Assembly (NCBI GenBank): GCA_029851415.1
Contig: CM056743.1
Location: 68,292,186-68,356,185 of the forward strand
From: Eretmocerus hayati
Taxonomy: Eukaryota > Arthropoda > Insecta > Hymenoptera > Aphelinidae
DNA: 64,000 nucleotides
Reading direction: 5' to 3'
Shown here: positions 11,168 through 23,232 of the stretch, piece by piece
How the letters are laid out: each line of letters begins with the position of its first letter
Numbering within the stretch: position 1 is the stretch's first letter
Notes under the pieces: generated by a model
Databases searched by the model: none
What the model was told of the DNA's origin: nothing
Seen by the model: only the letters and a program-made list of their open reading frames with translations
Translations under genes and position numbers: made by a program

Positions 11168-11230
11168 GTGCGCGTGCGCATTGAATATCGAATTCTCACA
11201 AAAATTAGCGAGCTCACGTGTGAATGTACT

Positions 11231-11740
11231 TCAGCAGCGATGAGAAAGTGCACAGATCACTGTTCTAAACCTTAAGCTCATTAGCACAATGAGGTATTCA
11301 CACGTTCCACGATCTGTTCCACGATACACTTCACACTAGACACAGCACAAAAATTTTCGAAAGCAAGATGCCAGGGCAACAATGTCAGGTGTTGTGGCAC
11401 ATGCAAACCTTGAGGCAAATGACAGCGTAGCAGACGACGGGAGAGAAGACGATGATGGGTAGATGAACGCCATGCGCAGTTGTCTCAATTTGCGCGCCAG
11501 CAATGTCGGCACTCTTGGCAATAATGGATTTGCAAGGCCGGATTTTTCAGAAGTGGGTAGCTCTGCCAGGCTCAATAAAGGAGCCGAACAGTTGATGCTC
11601 CAAGGGCGAGAGCCTGCAGGAGAGGTCCACCCTGTGAAAATTTCTCACTCGGAGAAGTGATATCTGGGTTAAAATCAGATTCCTCTGGGGAGCGATATAG
11701 AGTATGTGTATTCTCGACTCACCAGCGCCGCAGAGAGCGG
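11231..11740. other. Non-coding stretch, possibly 5' UTR of the CR1-like element
   Basis: No gene seen. It contains a short duplicated GTTCCACGAT near 11303 and mixed sequence. Part of it could be the unmarked 5' UTR of the minus-strand LINE. Confidence 0.3.
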
Positions 11741-12315
11741 CAGCTTGTACTGTTGTTTGTTATTGAATGATGGACACCTGACTCGGTGGCATGCAATGAA
11801 GAAAGTTTTCAATGAGTGTGATTTGTGAGAATAGTGTGAGCTGAATTATATGGCCCTTGTATTCTGGTCCTGTACCGGTCCTCGGCGAGCGTCGGTGCGG
11901 AATCAGAATCACACCTGTCCGAATACCAGTACAGGATCAGATCGATACTCGACGAGGACCGGTACGGGACTAAATCGACACTCGCCGAGGACCGGTGAGG
12001 GACCAGATCGACACTCGCTGAGGACCGGTACGGAACCAAAGTGACACTAAGGTGTTTTTCCATTACAGGTTTGAATGTTCAGCTGAATTTTACTCTCTAT
12101 CACAAGATACTGCCAGCAGGTAGATGAAGTGATAAAAAATGAACCCTAACCTAACTGCAGCAGGTGAATGAAAAAAATTTCTATGACAAAATAATACAAG
12201 GGCCACATCATTCAGCTCGCACTATTCTCACAAATCACACTCATTGAAAACTTTCTTCATTGCATGCCACCGAGTCAGGTGTCCATCATTCAACAACAAA
12301 CAACAATACAAGCTG
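11741..12315. mobile_element. Foldback/MITE-like element with 123-bp terminal inverted repeats
   Basis: Arms 11741-11863 and 12193-12315 are near-perfect reverse complements, both starting from the outside with CAGCTTGTA. The ~330-bp interior carries a 33-bp tandem repeat and a second inverted pair (TGTACCGGTCCTCGGCGAG at ~11872 against the GACCGGTAC blocks of the array). No transposase frame is present, so it would be non-autonomous. I could not find a clean target-site duplication. Confidence 0.85.
11943..12041. repeat. 33-bp tandem repeat, three copies
   Basis: Units at 11943, 11976 and 12009 share CGAYACTCG...GAGGACCGGT with a few differences. The array sits inside the loop of the foldback at 11741-12315. 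Confidence 0.9.
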
Positions 12316-13070
12316 TGTGAGTAAACGAAACAGCGGGCTGTGCTGTCGGCACTGATCACCCGCTTTCTGGTCTCAGTGCAGTGTAAGAGCTATGCTTCCT
12401 GGTGCAGCGGGCGGGGCGACTTGGTGCACGATGATGAGAGCGGCGGCCAAAATTAGAAATCGACCCCAACGCGCTCGGCACTCCTACACGGAGGAAATCA
12501 CCCGCGCGGATACGCGACAAACACAAACAGCACGGGCCCATGATACCCCGAGGCCCAGGAACACGACAAAGAGCACGGCAGTCGCACAATTCACCATCTA
12601 CATTGCCACTAAATTCGACAACCAACTCCTCGGCGCTGCGAATACTGAGACTGGCGCACCAACACATAACCTCGGAACCAGACCACGTGTGTGGCAGCAA
12701 AACAAACTGATCCCTCTGCTGATCTCATGTGATCCTCGCACGACTGATCCCTCTGATCCCTTCTCTGATCCATCTGATCACAACAATCTGATAATTTCCA
12801 ACATCCACGCAAATTTCCGAATCGACTCGAATAACTTCGAGAAAATTTTGCAAAACTCACAACGCGCCGGACTTTGGAAATTCCCCGGCTGGTCGAGTAC
12901 TTTACAATCACGTTGTAGATCGCCATACTCGCGCGGATGACTTCCGGGGACAAGTTACGAGTACCAAAATCCCATCCTTCATGTGCATGCTGAACTCATG
13001 AATTTCGTGTCGTAATTTTGGCTAAAACTCCACCCACTCAGTTCTCCCCGATAAAAAGGGAATTTGCCCC
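12316..13070. other. Non-coding stretch with CTGATCC-rich segment
   Basis: Overlapping open frames on both strands at 12390-12950 (up to 182 codons) match nothing I know. 12715-12790 is a degenerate repeat of CTGATCC. No gene is claimed. Confidence 0.35.
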
Positions 13071-14239
13071 ATAGAGTACGTCCATGTCAAATTCAAACGG
13101 TTTCTGCAACTATTTTTTTTTAAATTCCCACACCTTCTTTTTCGACGCGGGGTACCAAAATGAGATACTTCCTATAGTTTCTAGGTCTAAAAAATTTTTT
13201 TGTCCCAGATAGGCCTACAAGAGTGATTTTACCGAAAAATCAATAATTGAGACTATCCTACTGTATTTTGCTCGTAACTTTTGATTGCTTCAACAAATTT
13301 GGATTTTTCAGAGAGCATTTGGAAGGTGACTTCAATAGCCATCGATCAAACTTCTTCCAGTTGTTTTTTGAACATCCCAAACCTGAAATACTCAAAAATC
13401 ACGGTGTGGCTCATAACTTTCTTGACGTATATTTTGATTTTTTTTATTTCATCCTTTTTCAATTTGTATAGTGATAAACTACCTGCAAAAAATTTTTCAG
13501 CCGTTATTTTTACTTTTGGGGCTTCGTACAGCTGTTTAAGAGCGCAAAACCATCTCAAAAACTTGAAAATGCGTTTTTACCTGGTCCAACTTCCTCGGGG
13601 GACCTCGCGACTAATTTTATTGTGTTTGCAAGACTGTTTTAACTTAGAAAAAACTGTTTTGAGTATTATTTTACTGTAACAGATGCTCAGATTCGTAGAA
13701 ATTTATTTCAAAAGCAAATTTTTATTCAATAATTAGCATCTCCTGCGCATGCGTTGTTTTCTGCGTCCCTGAAAGTATTTTCAATCGATAGCTGGTTCAA
13801 TTTCCTTCGAAAAACCTCTTGCTGGAGTCAATTTCATCCAGTAGAACCGGAGCTACAGCTGTCAAACTAAAAAGAAATGTCTTAGGTATCAAATCCGTGA
13901 GCCTGGAGGAAGATTGTCGGTCTCGCCTGCCGGTTGGAGCGTGTATTTCCGCTTCTACTCCATCAAATTAACTTCAGCGAGGGATCATTTTGAAGGAAAT
14001 TGAGTCAGCTACCGATCTGAATCGTTTTCGAAGCTCCAAAGATGACTGTGAAGTTAGCCGTAATTTTGTTGCCACAGTTTTAGGGTATTCAGCAATGGTG
14101 GCCACTAATGCGTTCGGCGATTTGGGATGCGCCTGGACATCCTTCGGGGTTATAAATGATTGGAAATGGATCCTTGATGATATTTTGAGTGCTCAGTGAC
14201 ACCTGCATCTCCCGTGGTCACTTATTTTGATCAACTTTC

Positions 14240-16600
14240 CCATAAGCCTAAGAGGCCCGGAGAGTGAAGAAATTAGACATTGACGTCGATTTAGGGGGTA
14301 GATTCGAGCTTGTACCCCCCTATCGATGCTTGAGGTGTCTCCTGTCACCGTTGAGCCATATATTCGGAGCATTTTTGGTCACCTAGAACACCCTCGATCA
14401 TTGATCTGAGCCAATATTCGCGTCGATCCGAGACTCGCTCAAATGGAAAAACGAAGCTTTTCGACGACCTTGGGGGGAAATCCGGAGTTGTACCCTATCA
14501 GTAATGAGTGGAATATCCTCTCATATTGTGCAACTATATGTTAGGAGTATTTTGAACCACCCAGATCACTCTGGATCGTCGATTTTGAACGATTTTCTCG
14601 TCGATCCGAGACTCGCTGAAATGGAAAAACGAAGCTTTTCGACGATCTTGGGGGGAAATTCGGAGTTGTACTCTATCGGCAATGAGTGGGATATCCTCTC
14701 ATATCTTACAACCATATGTTAGCAGTATTCCGGACGTCCTAGATCACCCTGGATCGTCGATTTTGAACGATTTCCGCGTCGATCCGAGACTCGCTGAAAT
14801 GGAACAACGAAGCTTTTCGACGACCTTGGGGGGAGATTCGGAGTTGTACCCTATCAGCAATGAGTAAGATATCCTCCCATATCGTACAACCATATGTAAT
14901 AGTATTTTAGACTGCGTAGATCACCCTGGATCGTCGATTTTGAACGATTTTCGCGTCGATCCGAGACTCGCTGAATGGGAAAACGAAGCTTTTCGACGAT
15001 CTTGGGGGGAAATCCGGAGTTGTACCCTATGAGTAATGAGTGGAATATCCTCTCATATTGTGCAACTATATGTTAGGAGTATTTTGAACCGCCCAGATCA
15101 CTCTGGATCGTCGATTTTGAACGATTTTCTCGTCGATCCGAGACTCGCTGAAATGGAAAAACGAACCTTTTCGACGATCTTGGGGGGAAATTCGGAGTTG
15201 TACCCTATCAGCAATGAGTGGGATATCCTCTCTCATCTTACAACCGTATGTTGGTAGTATTTTGGACCGCCTAGATCACCCTGGATCGTCGATTTCGAAC
15301 GATTCTCTCGTCGATCCGAGACTCGCTGAAATGGAAATACGAAGCTTTCCGACGATCTTGGGCGGGAATTCGGAGTCGTACCCTATTAGTATAGAGTGGG
15401 ATATCCTCTCATATTGTGCAACTATATGTAAGGAGTGTTTTGAACCGCTCAGATCACCCTGGTTCCTCGATTTTGAACGATTTTCTCGTCGATCCGAGAC
15501 TCGCTGAAATGGAAAAACGACGCTTTTCGACGATCTTGGGGGGAAATCCGGAGTTGTACCCTATCAGTAATGAAAGGGATATCCTCGTATATTGTGCAAC
15601 TATATGTTAGGAGTATTTTGAACCACCCAGATCACCCTGGATCGTCGATTCTGAACAATTTTCTCGTCGATCCGAGACTCGCTGAAATGGAATAACGAAG
15701 CTTTCCGACGATCTTGGGTGGGAAATCCGGAGTTGTACCCTATCAGTAATGAAAGGGATATCTCTTCATATCCCACAACCATATGTTAGCAGTATTTTAG
15801 ACCGCCTAGATCACCCTGGATCGTCGATTTTGAAAGATTTTCTCGTCGATCCAAGACTCGCTGAAATGGAAAAACGAAGCTTTTCGACGATCTTGGGGGC
15901 GGGGGGGGGGGGGGGATTCGGAGTGGTACCCTATCAGGAATAAGTGGGATATCCTCTCATATCTTACAACCATATGTTATCAGTATTTTGGACCGCCTAG
16001 ATGACCCTGGATCGTCGATTTTGAGCGATTTTCTCGTCGATCCGAGTCTCGCTGAAATGGAAAAACGAAGCTTTCCGACGATCTTGGGGGGAAATCCGGA
16101 GTTGTACCCTATCAGCAATGAGTGGGATATCCTCTCATATCGTGCAACCATATGTTCGAAGTACTTCCCGCTGCGTAGATCACCCTTGATTGTGGATTTC
16201 GTCCGTGCTTTGCCGTGATCGAAGGTACGTCAGAATGGAAAACTGCAGCTTGTTTAATATCTGGAGGGGAATTGAGGCATTTCAGCCTCTCAGCGATGCC
16301 AAAATCCCTTCTCATATCCTTGAGTGTATGTTTGTAGTACTTTTGTCGCCTCCGATTACCCTCGATTATCGATCGAAGCTGATATTCCCGTCAGATCGCG
16401 AAGCTGGACAAGTAAACAATGGGGGTTGCCAAGAATTTTGGGTTGATTCAGAGGATGTGCTTCCGCAGCAATCTTCAAATATCTCCTGAATCATCTTACA
16501 CCATATCTGCACTAGAACACCTCAATTGCTCCCAATCTTCGATCTTACCCGATTTTCACGTCAGACCATTGAGCAGTATTAGTCAAGATCAGGAGTAAGG
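14240..16600 (+). repeat. ~178-bp tandem satellite array, forward
   Basis: Ten well-conserved monomers with a shared landmark (AATGAGTGGGATATCCTC or variant) at 14504, 14682, 14860, 15036, 15214, 15392, 15570, 15749, 15940 and 16118. Diverged copies lie at both edges (~14326, ~16297, ~16475). Two monomer types partly alternate: one reads TGTGCAACTATATGTTAGGA, the other CTTACAACCATATGTTAGCA. Each contains TCGACGATCTTGGGGGG; in one copy the G run has grown to about 15 (near 15900). 178 is not a multiple of three, so in-phase peptide similarity between monomers is incidental. Confidence 0.95.
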
Positions 16601-16689
16601 ATCAAATATGAAAACTTATTCAGGACTGTACCATCATACAAATTATCATGTTATCTCACAACACCACCCAAATCCTTATCCACATTGTT

Positions 16690-17480
16690 GTTACTCCGAA
16701 TTTCCCCTCAAGATCGTTGACAAGCTTCGTTTCTCCATTCCAGCGACTCTCGGATCGACGAGAAAATCGCTCAAAATCGACGATCCAGGGTGATCTAGGC
16801 GGTCCAAAATACTACCAACATACGGTTGTAAGATGAGAGAGGATATCCCACTCATTGCTGATAGGGTACAACTCCGAATTTTCCACCAAGAGCGTCGAAA
16901 ATCTTCGTTTTCCCATTTCAGCGAGTCTCGGATCGACGAGAAAATCGTTGAAAATCGACGATCCAGAGTGATCCAGGTGGTTCAAAATACTCCTCACATA
17001 TATTTGCACAATATGAGAGGATATCCCACTCATTGCTGATAGAGTACAACTCCGAATTTACCCCCAAGATCGTCGAAAATCTTCGTTTTTCCATTTGAGC
17101 GAGTCTCGGATCGACGAGGTAATTGTTCAGAATCGACGATCCAGGGTGATCTGGATGGTCCAGAATACTGCTAACATATGGTTGTAAGATATCAGAGGCT
17201 ATTCGACTCTATACTGATAGGGTACAACTCTGAATTCCCCCCCCCCCCCCCCCAAGATCGTCGGAAAGCTTCGTTTTCCCATTTTCGCGACTCTCGGATC
17301 GACCCAAATATTGGCTTAGATCAATGATCGAGGGTGATCTAGCTGACCAAAAATACTCCGAATATATGGCTCAACGGTGACAGGAGACACCTCGAGCATT
17401 GATAGGGGGATACAAGCTCGAATCTACCTCTAAATCGACGTCAATGTCTAATTTCTTCGCTCTCCCAGCCTCTTAGGCTT
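16690..17480 (-). repeat. Same ~178-bp satellite, inverted orientation
   Basis: About four monomers in reverse complement relative to the forward array; landmarks fall near 16855, 17033 and 17213, then a diverged copy. One copy has its C run expanded to about 18 (17238-17255), the mirror of the G-run expansion at ~15900. The arrays face each other across about 90 bases near 16.6-16.7 kb. Confidence 0.9.
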
Positions 17481-18776
17481 ATGGGAAAATTGATCAAAAT
17501 AAGTGACCACGGGTGATGCAGGTGTCACTGAGCACTCAAAATATCATCAAAGATCCATTTCCAATCATTTAGAACCCCGAAAGATGTCCAGACGCATCCC
17601 AAATTGCCGAACGCATTAGTTGCCACCATTGTAGAATACCCTAAAATTGCGGCAACAAAATTGCGGCTAACTTCACAGTCGTACTCCAAAGTCATTCGCA
17701 TGCACGAGAAATTCGAATCTAACGAATCATTGCCAGCAATTTTTTTCGACTCTGATCAGACGGTTGTGAAGTTTCTGAGCAGGCAAATGACTTCCGTGCT
17801 TCAAAAACGATTCAGATCGGTAGCTGACTCAATTTCCTCCAAAATGACCCCTTGTAGAAGTTAATTTGATGGAGTAGAAGTGGAAATACACGCTTCAACC
17901 GGCAGGCGAGACCGACAATCTTCCTCCAGGCTCACGGATTTGATACCTAAGACATTTCGTTTTAGTTTGACAGCTGTAGCTCCGGTTTTACTGCATGGAA
18001 TCGACTCCAGCAAGAAGTTTTTCTGAAGGAAATTGAACCAGCTATCGATTGAAAACACTTTTAGAGACGTAAGAAACAACGCATGCGCAGGAGATGCTAA
18101 TTATTGAATAAAAATTTGCTTTTGAAATAAATTTCTACGAATCTGAGCATCTGTTACACTAAAATAATACTCAAAACAGTTTTTTCTAAGGTAAAACAGT
18201 CTTGCAAACACAATGAAATCAGTTGCGAAGTCCTCCGAGGAAGATCAACGAGGTAAAAACGCATTTTTCGAGTTTTTGAGATGGTTTTGCGCACTTAAAC
18301 AGCTCTAGGAGGCCCCAAAAATAGAAATAATGGTTGAAATTATTTTTGCAGGTGGTTCATTACTCTAAAAATCGAAAAGGAATGAAATAAAAAAAATCAA
18401 AAGATACGTCAAAAAACTCATGAGCCAAACCGTGATTTTTGAGTAATTCAGCTTTCGGATCTTAAAAAAACAACTGTGAGTTGTTTTACTAGTGGTCAAT
18501 CGATAGCTTTTGAAGTCACCTTCCATATGTTTTTAGGAAAATCCAAATTGGTCAAAGCAATCAAAAGTTACGAGCAAAATACGGTAGGATAATCTCAATT
18601 TTTGATTTTTCGGTAAAATCACTCTTGCAGCCCTATCTGAGACGAAAAAAATCCTTTCGACATACAAACTATAGGAAATATCTCATTCCGGTACCCCGCG
18701 TCGAAAAAAGAAGGTATGGGGATTGTAAAAAAAATAGTTGCAGAAACCGTTTGAATTTGACATGGACGTACTCCAT

Positions 18777-21700
18777 AACAGGTCTTTCCGCGTCAATTCT
18801 TCCCCAAACTTCATCATAAGGCGTAACTCTTCCACGCTTCGAAGTATCGGAAGAATCGTTTTTCACATCTGACTCAGTACTTTTCCGCGAAAATCTACTT
18901 TTGCTGAATTTTCATTTCAAAACCCAAAACCCCACGAAAGTAGCTTGAACCGTTTGTGCGTGAGATCAATTTCAGTGGTGAATTCCGAGTTCCGTGCCTT
19001 CTTCAAGGCCATGGAAAAACTTCACCTAACCACGTGGGCAAAACATGACTGAATTGAATTTTTCTAGAAAAGTCGTGTGATATCTCAAAATCGTAGATAG
19101 TTTAGGTTATAGTTCGTGATTAGATCTACCATTTGGTAGAAGTTAGAAACCGATTGAAGTTGTTGTTTTGCCAGGAGTCTGAGCATTGTAATTACACCGG
19201 TAAACCATGCATTACAGTGCTCAGGCTCCTGGCAAAACAATCATCCCAATCAACTCCAGACTTCCAGCAAATGATAGATCTGATCCTCAAGTACAACCCA
19301 AACTATTCACGGTCTCATAATGTTCCTGAAAAAGGTAAGAACCAAGTGGAAAACTCGAGCGGTGTTGCTTGTATATAACCGACGGTATACCGACATGATC
19401 ACGGCGTCCGCGTCGTCCGTCGTCTGCTGCAGCCATGAATCGTGTATCACTAGTGTATTATACTCGTCTGCACGCCTCGCCTCGCTGCGGCGGCACATCA
19501 CCTTGGCCGCGTCTACATTGTGACCGATTTGGGGCTTTCCGGTGCCATCGGGGGTGTACAAATTGTCATGCTCGAGTGTTGGAGTGGACGCGAGTGCCCC
19601 GGGTGTCGCTGATAGTGTACTGCTGGTGGAAAAATGGAATCTAGATCCCTGCATCCCGCAACCATCTCTATCAGCAACGGTAGGTCGTCGAGTGCTTCCA
19701 AGTCAATTCTTGGCAGGTGAGTATAGATAGAAAAGCAGTATTTGTCCGAAAAATATTGCATTTCGGAGGCGCCCTAGGGTCATTAGCAACCAACTCGTCC
19801 AAGAGCTAACTCGCTGTAAAATATAGTCCTCATATGTGCTAGGTTATAAGTCGACTGCCTCTGCAAGCTCACTTAATGACGCTGAGTATCAACAGCCCTC
19901 GTTGCGCAGCTATTTTCCATAGATTCCACCAAAATGCAGAGTTTTTGTATTGAGAGTATTGTAAAAATTATGATCTTTCTATCACAATTTATGGGGAATG
20001 ACAATTCCAGAGTTTTCTTGATTTTTTCTATTTCTAAAACCTCGCGCTTTGGGACAAAGGTCCACGTTCTGGTTCAAAACATACCCTGAGCATCTCAGGA
20101 GCCAATTACTCACTCCGGATACTTATGTAGACCCCCAGCAACCACTTTTGGGTAGTTGATTAACATATCGGGAGGGTGTCCAGGTATTTATGGTGTGGTG
20201 GTCTAGTTGGACCAAGTACGGATCTCTGTGAATCATCTCTGATGGAGTACAGTGCGCGAAATAGATTATTTTCATATCAAACTAATATTTGTGTTCGATC
20301 GATACGATCAAGCACTGTATTTATCACTGGTGGGAATTACAAATGATTGAATTTCAATTGATAGGCTTTTGCCAGTAGCATTGAGTCAACAAATTTTTCA
20401 ATCATTAGATTATTTCCATCTCGAACTGCCTGTATATGGTGAGATTTCTTCGATTTTCATGATGGTGAGTTTCATGGTTTTCCATTCTCGCTCAGAGAAA
20501 ATTTTGAGCAGTTCATTACGCTGAAGACTCCGCAGCCAGAATATGAAGCAAGTGATTAATACAGAAATTCAAGCAGATTCTGCACTAAGAACTTTCGAGT
20601 TATCGCTACACCAGAAATTTGAAGCCAGTGATAGTCGGTTTGTGAGTGAAGTGGATCAGTCAATGTAGATGAATAGATTTTTGGTAGGATACAACGTTCA
20701 AAGCGCGATATTACATTCTGTCATGGCGCGCTCTTTACGGTTGATTCCATGGAGTAGTAACACTGTCTTGCTTCAGAAACGTCTTTCTTCACGATTTGTG
20801 ATAAACACGCGTTTCTTCAGCCCGACGCCTAATATACCACGATATTATGACGAGGTCATTTATCGTGGCACCCCGACAGGGCTGCCTTGGCCTTGGTACT
20901 GCTCCCTCAAATTAGTCCGGTCGGTAATGATGAGCTTTTGTATGTCCTTAAAATGTGTGGTCTCGTTCCCTGAGAACATGGTATCCATGTTGTTCTCATT
21001 GCACTGATGAGTGAGAAAAGTTGTATGCGTGTGTAAGTGAACCGCTACTCTATACGTCCCAAAAAAACGAGATATGCATCTTATAGAGTCTTTGCCAAGT
21101 ATCGAGATTAAGTTCTCCGAAAATTTCTGATTGATCGTAGACGTGTCTCTCATTCAAGAAGATGTTATCAATTCAAGAATGAGAGTAATTTTCATCAAAA
21201 TAGATGTTAACTTAAAGACAAGAGCCGCAGTGTACGTGTAATAACGACTGAATGTCCCTCATCGATTCCACTTCGAATCTATCCAACTCGATCATTTAGC
21301 TCCAGAGTGAACGGGAAGATATATTATGTAGCAGACCAATTGCGAAAAATTCAATCAGATGATAGAGATATTGAGCAAACCATCATGACTTCATCATCAA
21401 TTGCGCGTTCTATGGACGGCACCTCATTCTTTCGTTCATTCGTGGATCTATTCGTTACTAATTTTTCCTTTCCAACAAATTCGCTGATAAACATGTTGAT
21501 TTTCAATAATCCCGAAATTCTGTCAAACGACTCGTGAAAATGAAACATTACATGAATCGTAGAACGAGGAAGATAAACGATTCGCTGATTTCCACCCGGG
21601 ATGTTCTTTGTGTCCTTGCTGAATATAAGGAGCTAACATGGAGAGTCGAGACAACAATCTGAGTCATTCTTCAAGATCTCTATATTCAGATTTCAATCCT

Positions 21701-23232
21701 TGTAATAGCTCATGTCTCATGTTAACTCCCAGACCACGGTAATCTTGCGTCTTTGAATGTTTAAAATGAGTGAAATTCTGAATATCGTAACTATTGATTC
21801 ATAACAGGTATGCTCACTCATCACCTTCCCATGAAATTCTTGATTCGAATCAACTTGCAGTCCTTTTATCACTCCTCACTACACGAATGGATGACGGAAT
21901 CCACTTATAAACAATATTTCTTATACTTTTGGTTGGCTGTTATGTTATTACCTGTCAAAGTTTCTCAACTTGTCTCCACTGAGTAGAATTCACGGTCTCT
22001 ATCAGTTGCATCGCTCAGGATCGTTGTTCTTGTTGCTCCTGCTACGGCATGAATCATCATATTCCATGGGAACATCTCATATGAGCTCTTCAACGGCATG
22101 CATACTGCGAGAGAGAGTCCATTCATACACATGACGTTATTCTTCAATCGAGTAGCTAACAGTGGAGCCTCTTATTTCGTTTGAATCATGCATGCCTACG
22201 TGGTAAAAAAACACTGTCTGATTTGTTTCATGTAACTCAAGATAGAGACCCGCACTAGCACATAATCAGCATTCGAACTGTCGAATAGAATTCTTGAAGG
22301 ACTCCAACGGTTCTAGAACACATTTATTGGCGATATGTGACCTTTCGCTATGCAAAATTTGAGAGGTCTACAATCTATGACAACCAAGCTACGGGCGTAT
22401 TTAATGGTTTCCCTGTGTTAGCGCGTATGCTCTAATCCAGATTTTTTCGTCCGTGTGTTTCGCGGTGCTCTCACCATGAGAGAGTCAATCGTTTCGAGTA
22501 TTCCATCCAACCTCAGTGTCCACGGCAATGGTACATCAGATTACCACCATGTTCGATAGTTTTTCTCAACCCTAAGCACGGGTTTGTGTACTTTGGGCCG
22601 AGGGAGGTTAGCTCGGGTACTTTTTCCTCCTGGAGATACGCTATCTGGTCCCTTGTCTGCTACGGATACCAGTTCTGCAGTATCTATGACGTGTAGGATA
22701 TACTTCCTTGCGGTATCTTCATTTTCGAGCTTGCAAAAATTTGAATTAGAATTTTTCGGGAGCATCACATACCTCCGTATGTAATTCCAAGACATCGAGA
22801 GTGAAGAAGGCACCACTTTGTAATCGCATAATCTTACGCGAGTAGTGAGATGGTATTCGGATTCGGATGACCATGTTGCTCTTATACGATTTTTTCGCCG
22901 TACGCACAATCCGAGTCAGCCTCTCTTCGAAGTCCGCGCTCTGGTCATAAGCGCTGGCCAGTTGCCCGCAGCCATCACTCCGTCTCCAGCCGCGCGTCGG
23001 TTCGAAGCTCTCCTATTCTTTCGCTCAGCCAGCGGAGGGACCGACCTGAAAAAAGTCGCTGCTGTACTTCAAACTGGTGCCCACTTCAAACTTCCCGCCT
23101 CGAGATCCGAAATACGCGCCACCGCCACTAGGTGGCGCCGGATCTTTCCTGCAATAGAGATCCAGGTCCTGAATATACAGGATGGGCTCCCCGAGCGACT
23201 AAATCATTCCTCTTCCTTGCTGGAGATTCTAC
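18777..23232. other. Non-coding stretch, no gene recognised
   Basis: About 4.5 kb of mixed composition. Apart from the hairpin at 19119-19284 I see no repeat boundary, domain or splice-like gene structure. Open frames reach about 115-200 codons only in GC-rich patches (19300-19660, 22845-23440), where both strands are open, and match nothing I know. Confidence 0.4.
19119..19284. repeat. Long imperfect hairpin (41-bp core stem, 18-nt loop)
   Basis: 19152-19192 pairs with 19211-19251 with seven differences over 41 bp, including a perfect block around TGTTTTGCCAGGAG. Weaker pairing extends the arms outwards to ~19119 and ~19284 (GATCTACCATTTGG against the AATGATAGATC side). It could be a small MITE or a pre-miRNA-like hairpin. 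The perfect central block and decaying outer arms fit either. Confidence 0.75.

Larger units (their letters stand above)
6729..11230 (-). mobile_element. CR1/Jockey-group non-LTR retrotransposon, nearly complete
   Basis: A two-ORF LINE on the minus strand: ORF1 (11167-9917), then ORF2 (about 9915-7027) encoding endonuclease and reverse transcriptase, then a ~265-bp 3' UTR with AATAAA and an (AATC)n tail. The 5' boundary is not visible and is set loosely at ~11230. ORF1 with a PHD-like finger plus an ORF2 with YADDTQIY and a long C-terminus fit the CR1/L2/Daphne-Crack group of the Jockey superfamily; the exact clade needs a tree. One stop in ORF2 is the only clear coding defect, so it is a fairly young copy. 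Confidence 0.85.
13071..18776. repeat. 5.7-kb giant palindrome with satellite core
   Basis: The left arm (13071 to ~14330) is the reverse complement of the right arm (~17390 to 18776). Matching landmarks are GAGTACGTCCATGTCAAATT at 13074 with its complement ending near 18773, and CATCTCCTGCGCATGCGTTG at 13738 with its complement near 18080. The arms are diverged, and the right arm has about 100 extra bases (~17695-17800). The centre is an array of ~178-bp monomers whose orientation flips near 16.6 kb. Short open frames in the arms and monomers are not coding. It resembles foldback elements, but no transposase or target duplication was seen. Confidence 0.9.

Noticed and set aside
12149..12162. 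Possible insect telomere repeat (CCTAACCTAA)
   Set aside because: Only about two units of the TTAGG-type repeat occur, here and near 32373. That is too little to call interstitial telomeric DNA.
12392..12953. 182-codon plus-strand frame and 114-codon minus-strand frames
   Set aside because: Part is a CTGATCC repeat, both strands are open, and no family was recognised.
14504..16218. Series of similar 60-99-codon frames (MSGISSHI... type)
   Set aside because: They are the same phase of a 178-bp satellite monomer. 178 is not divisible by three, neighbouring copies stop independently, and the frames vanish in diverged monomers.
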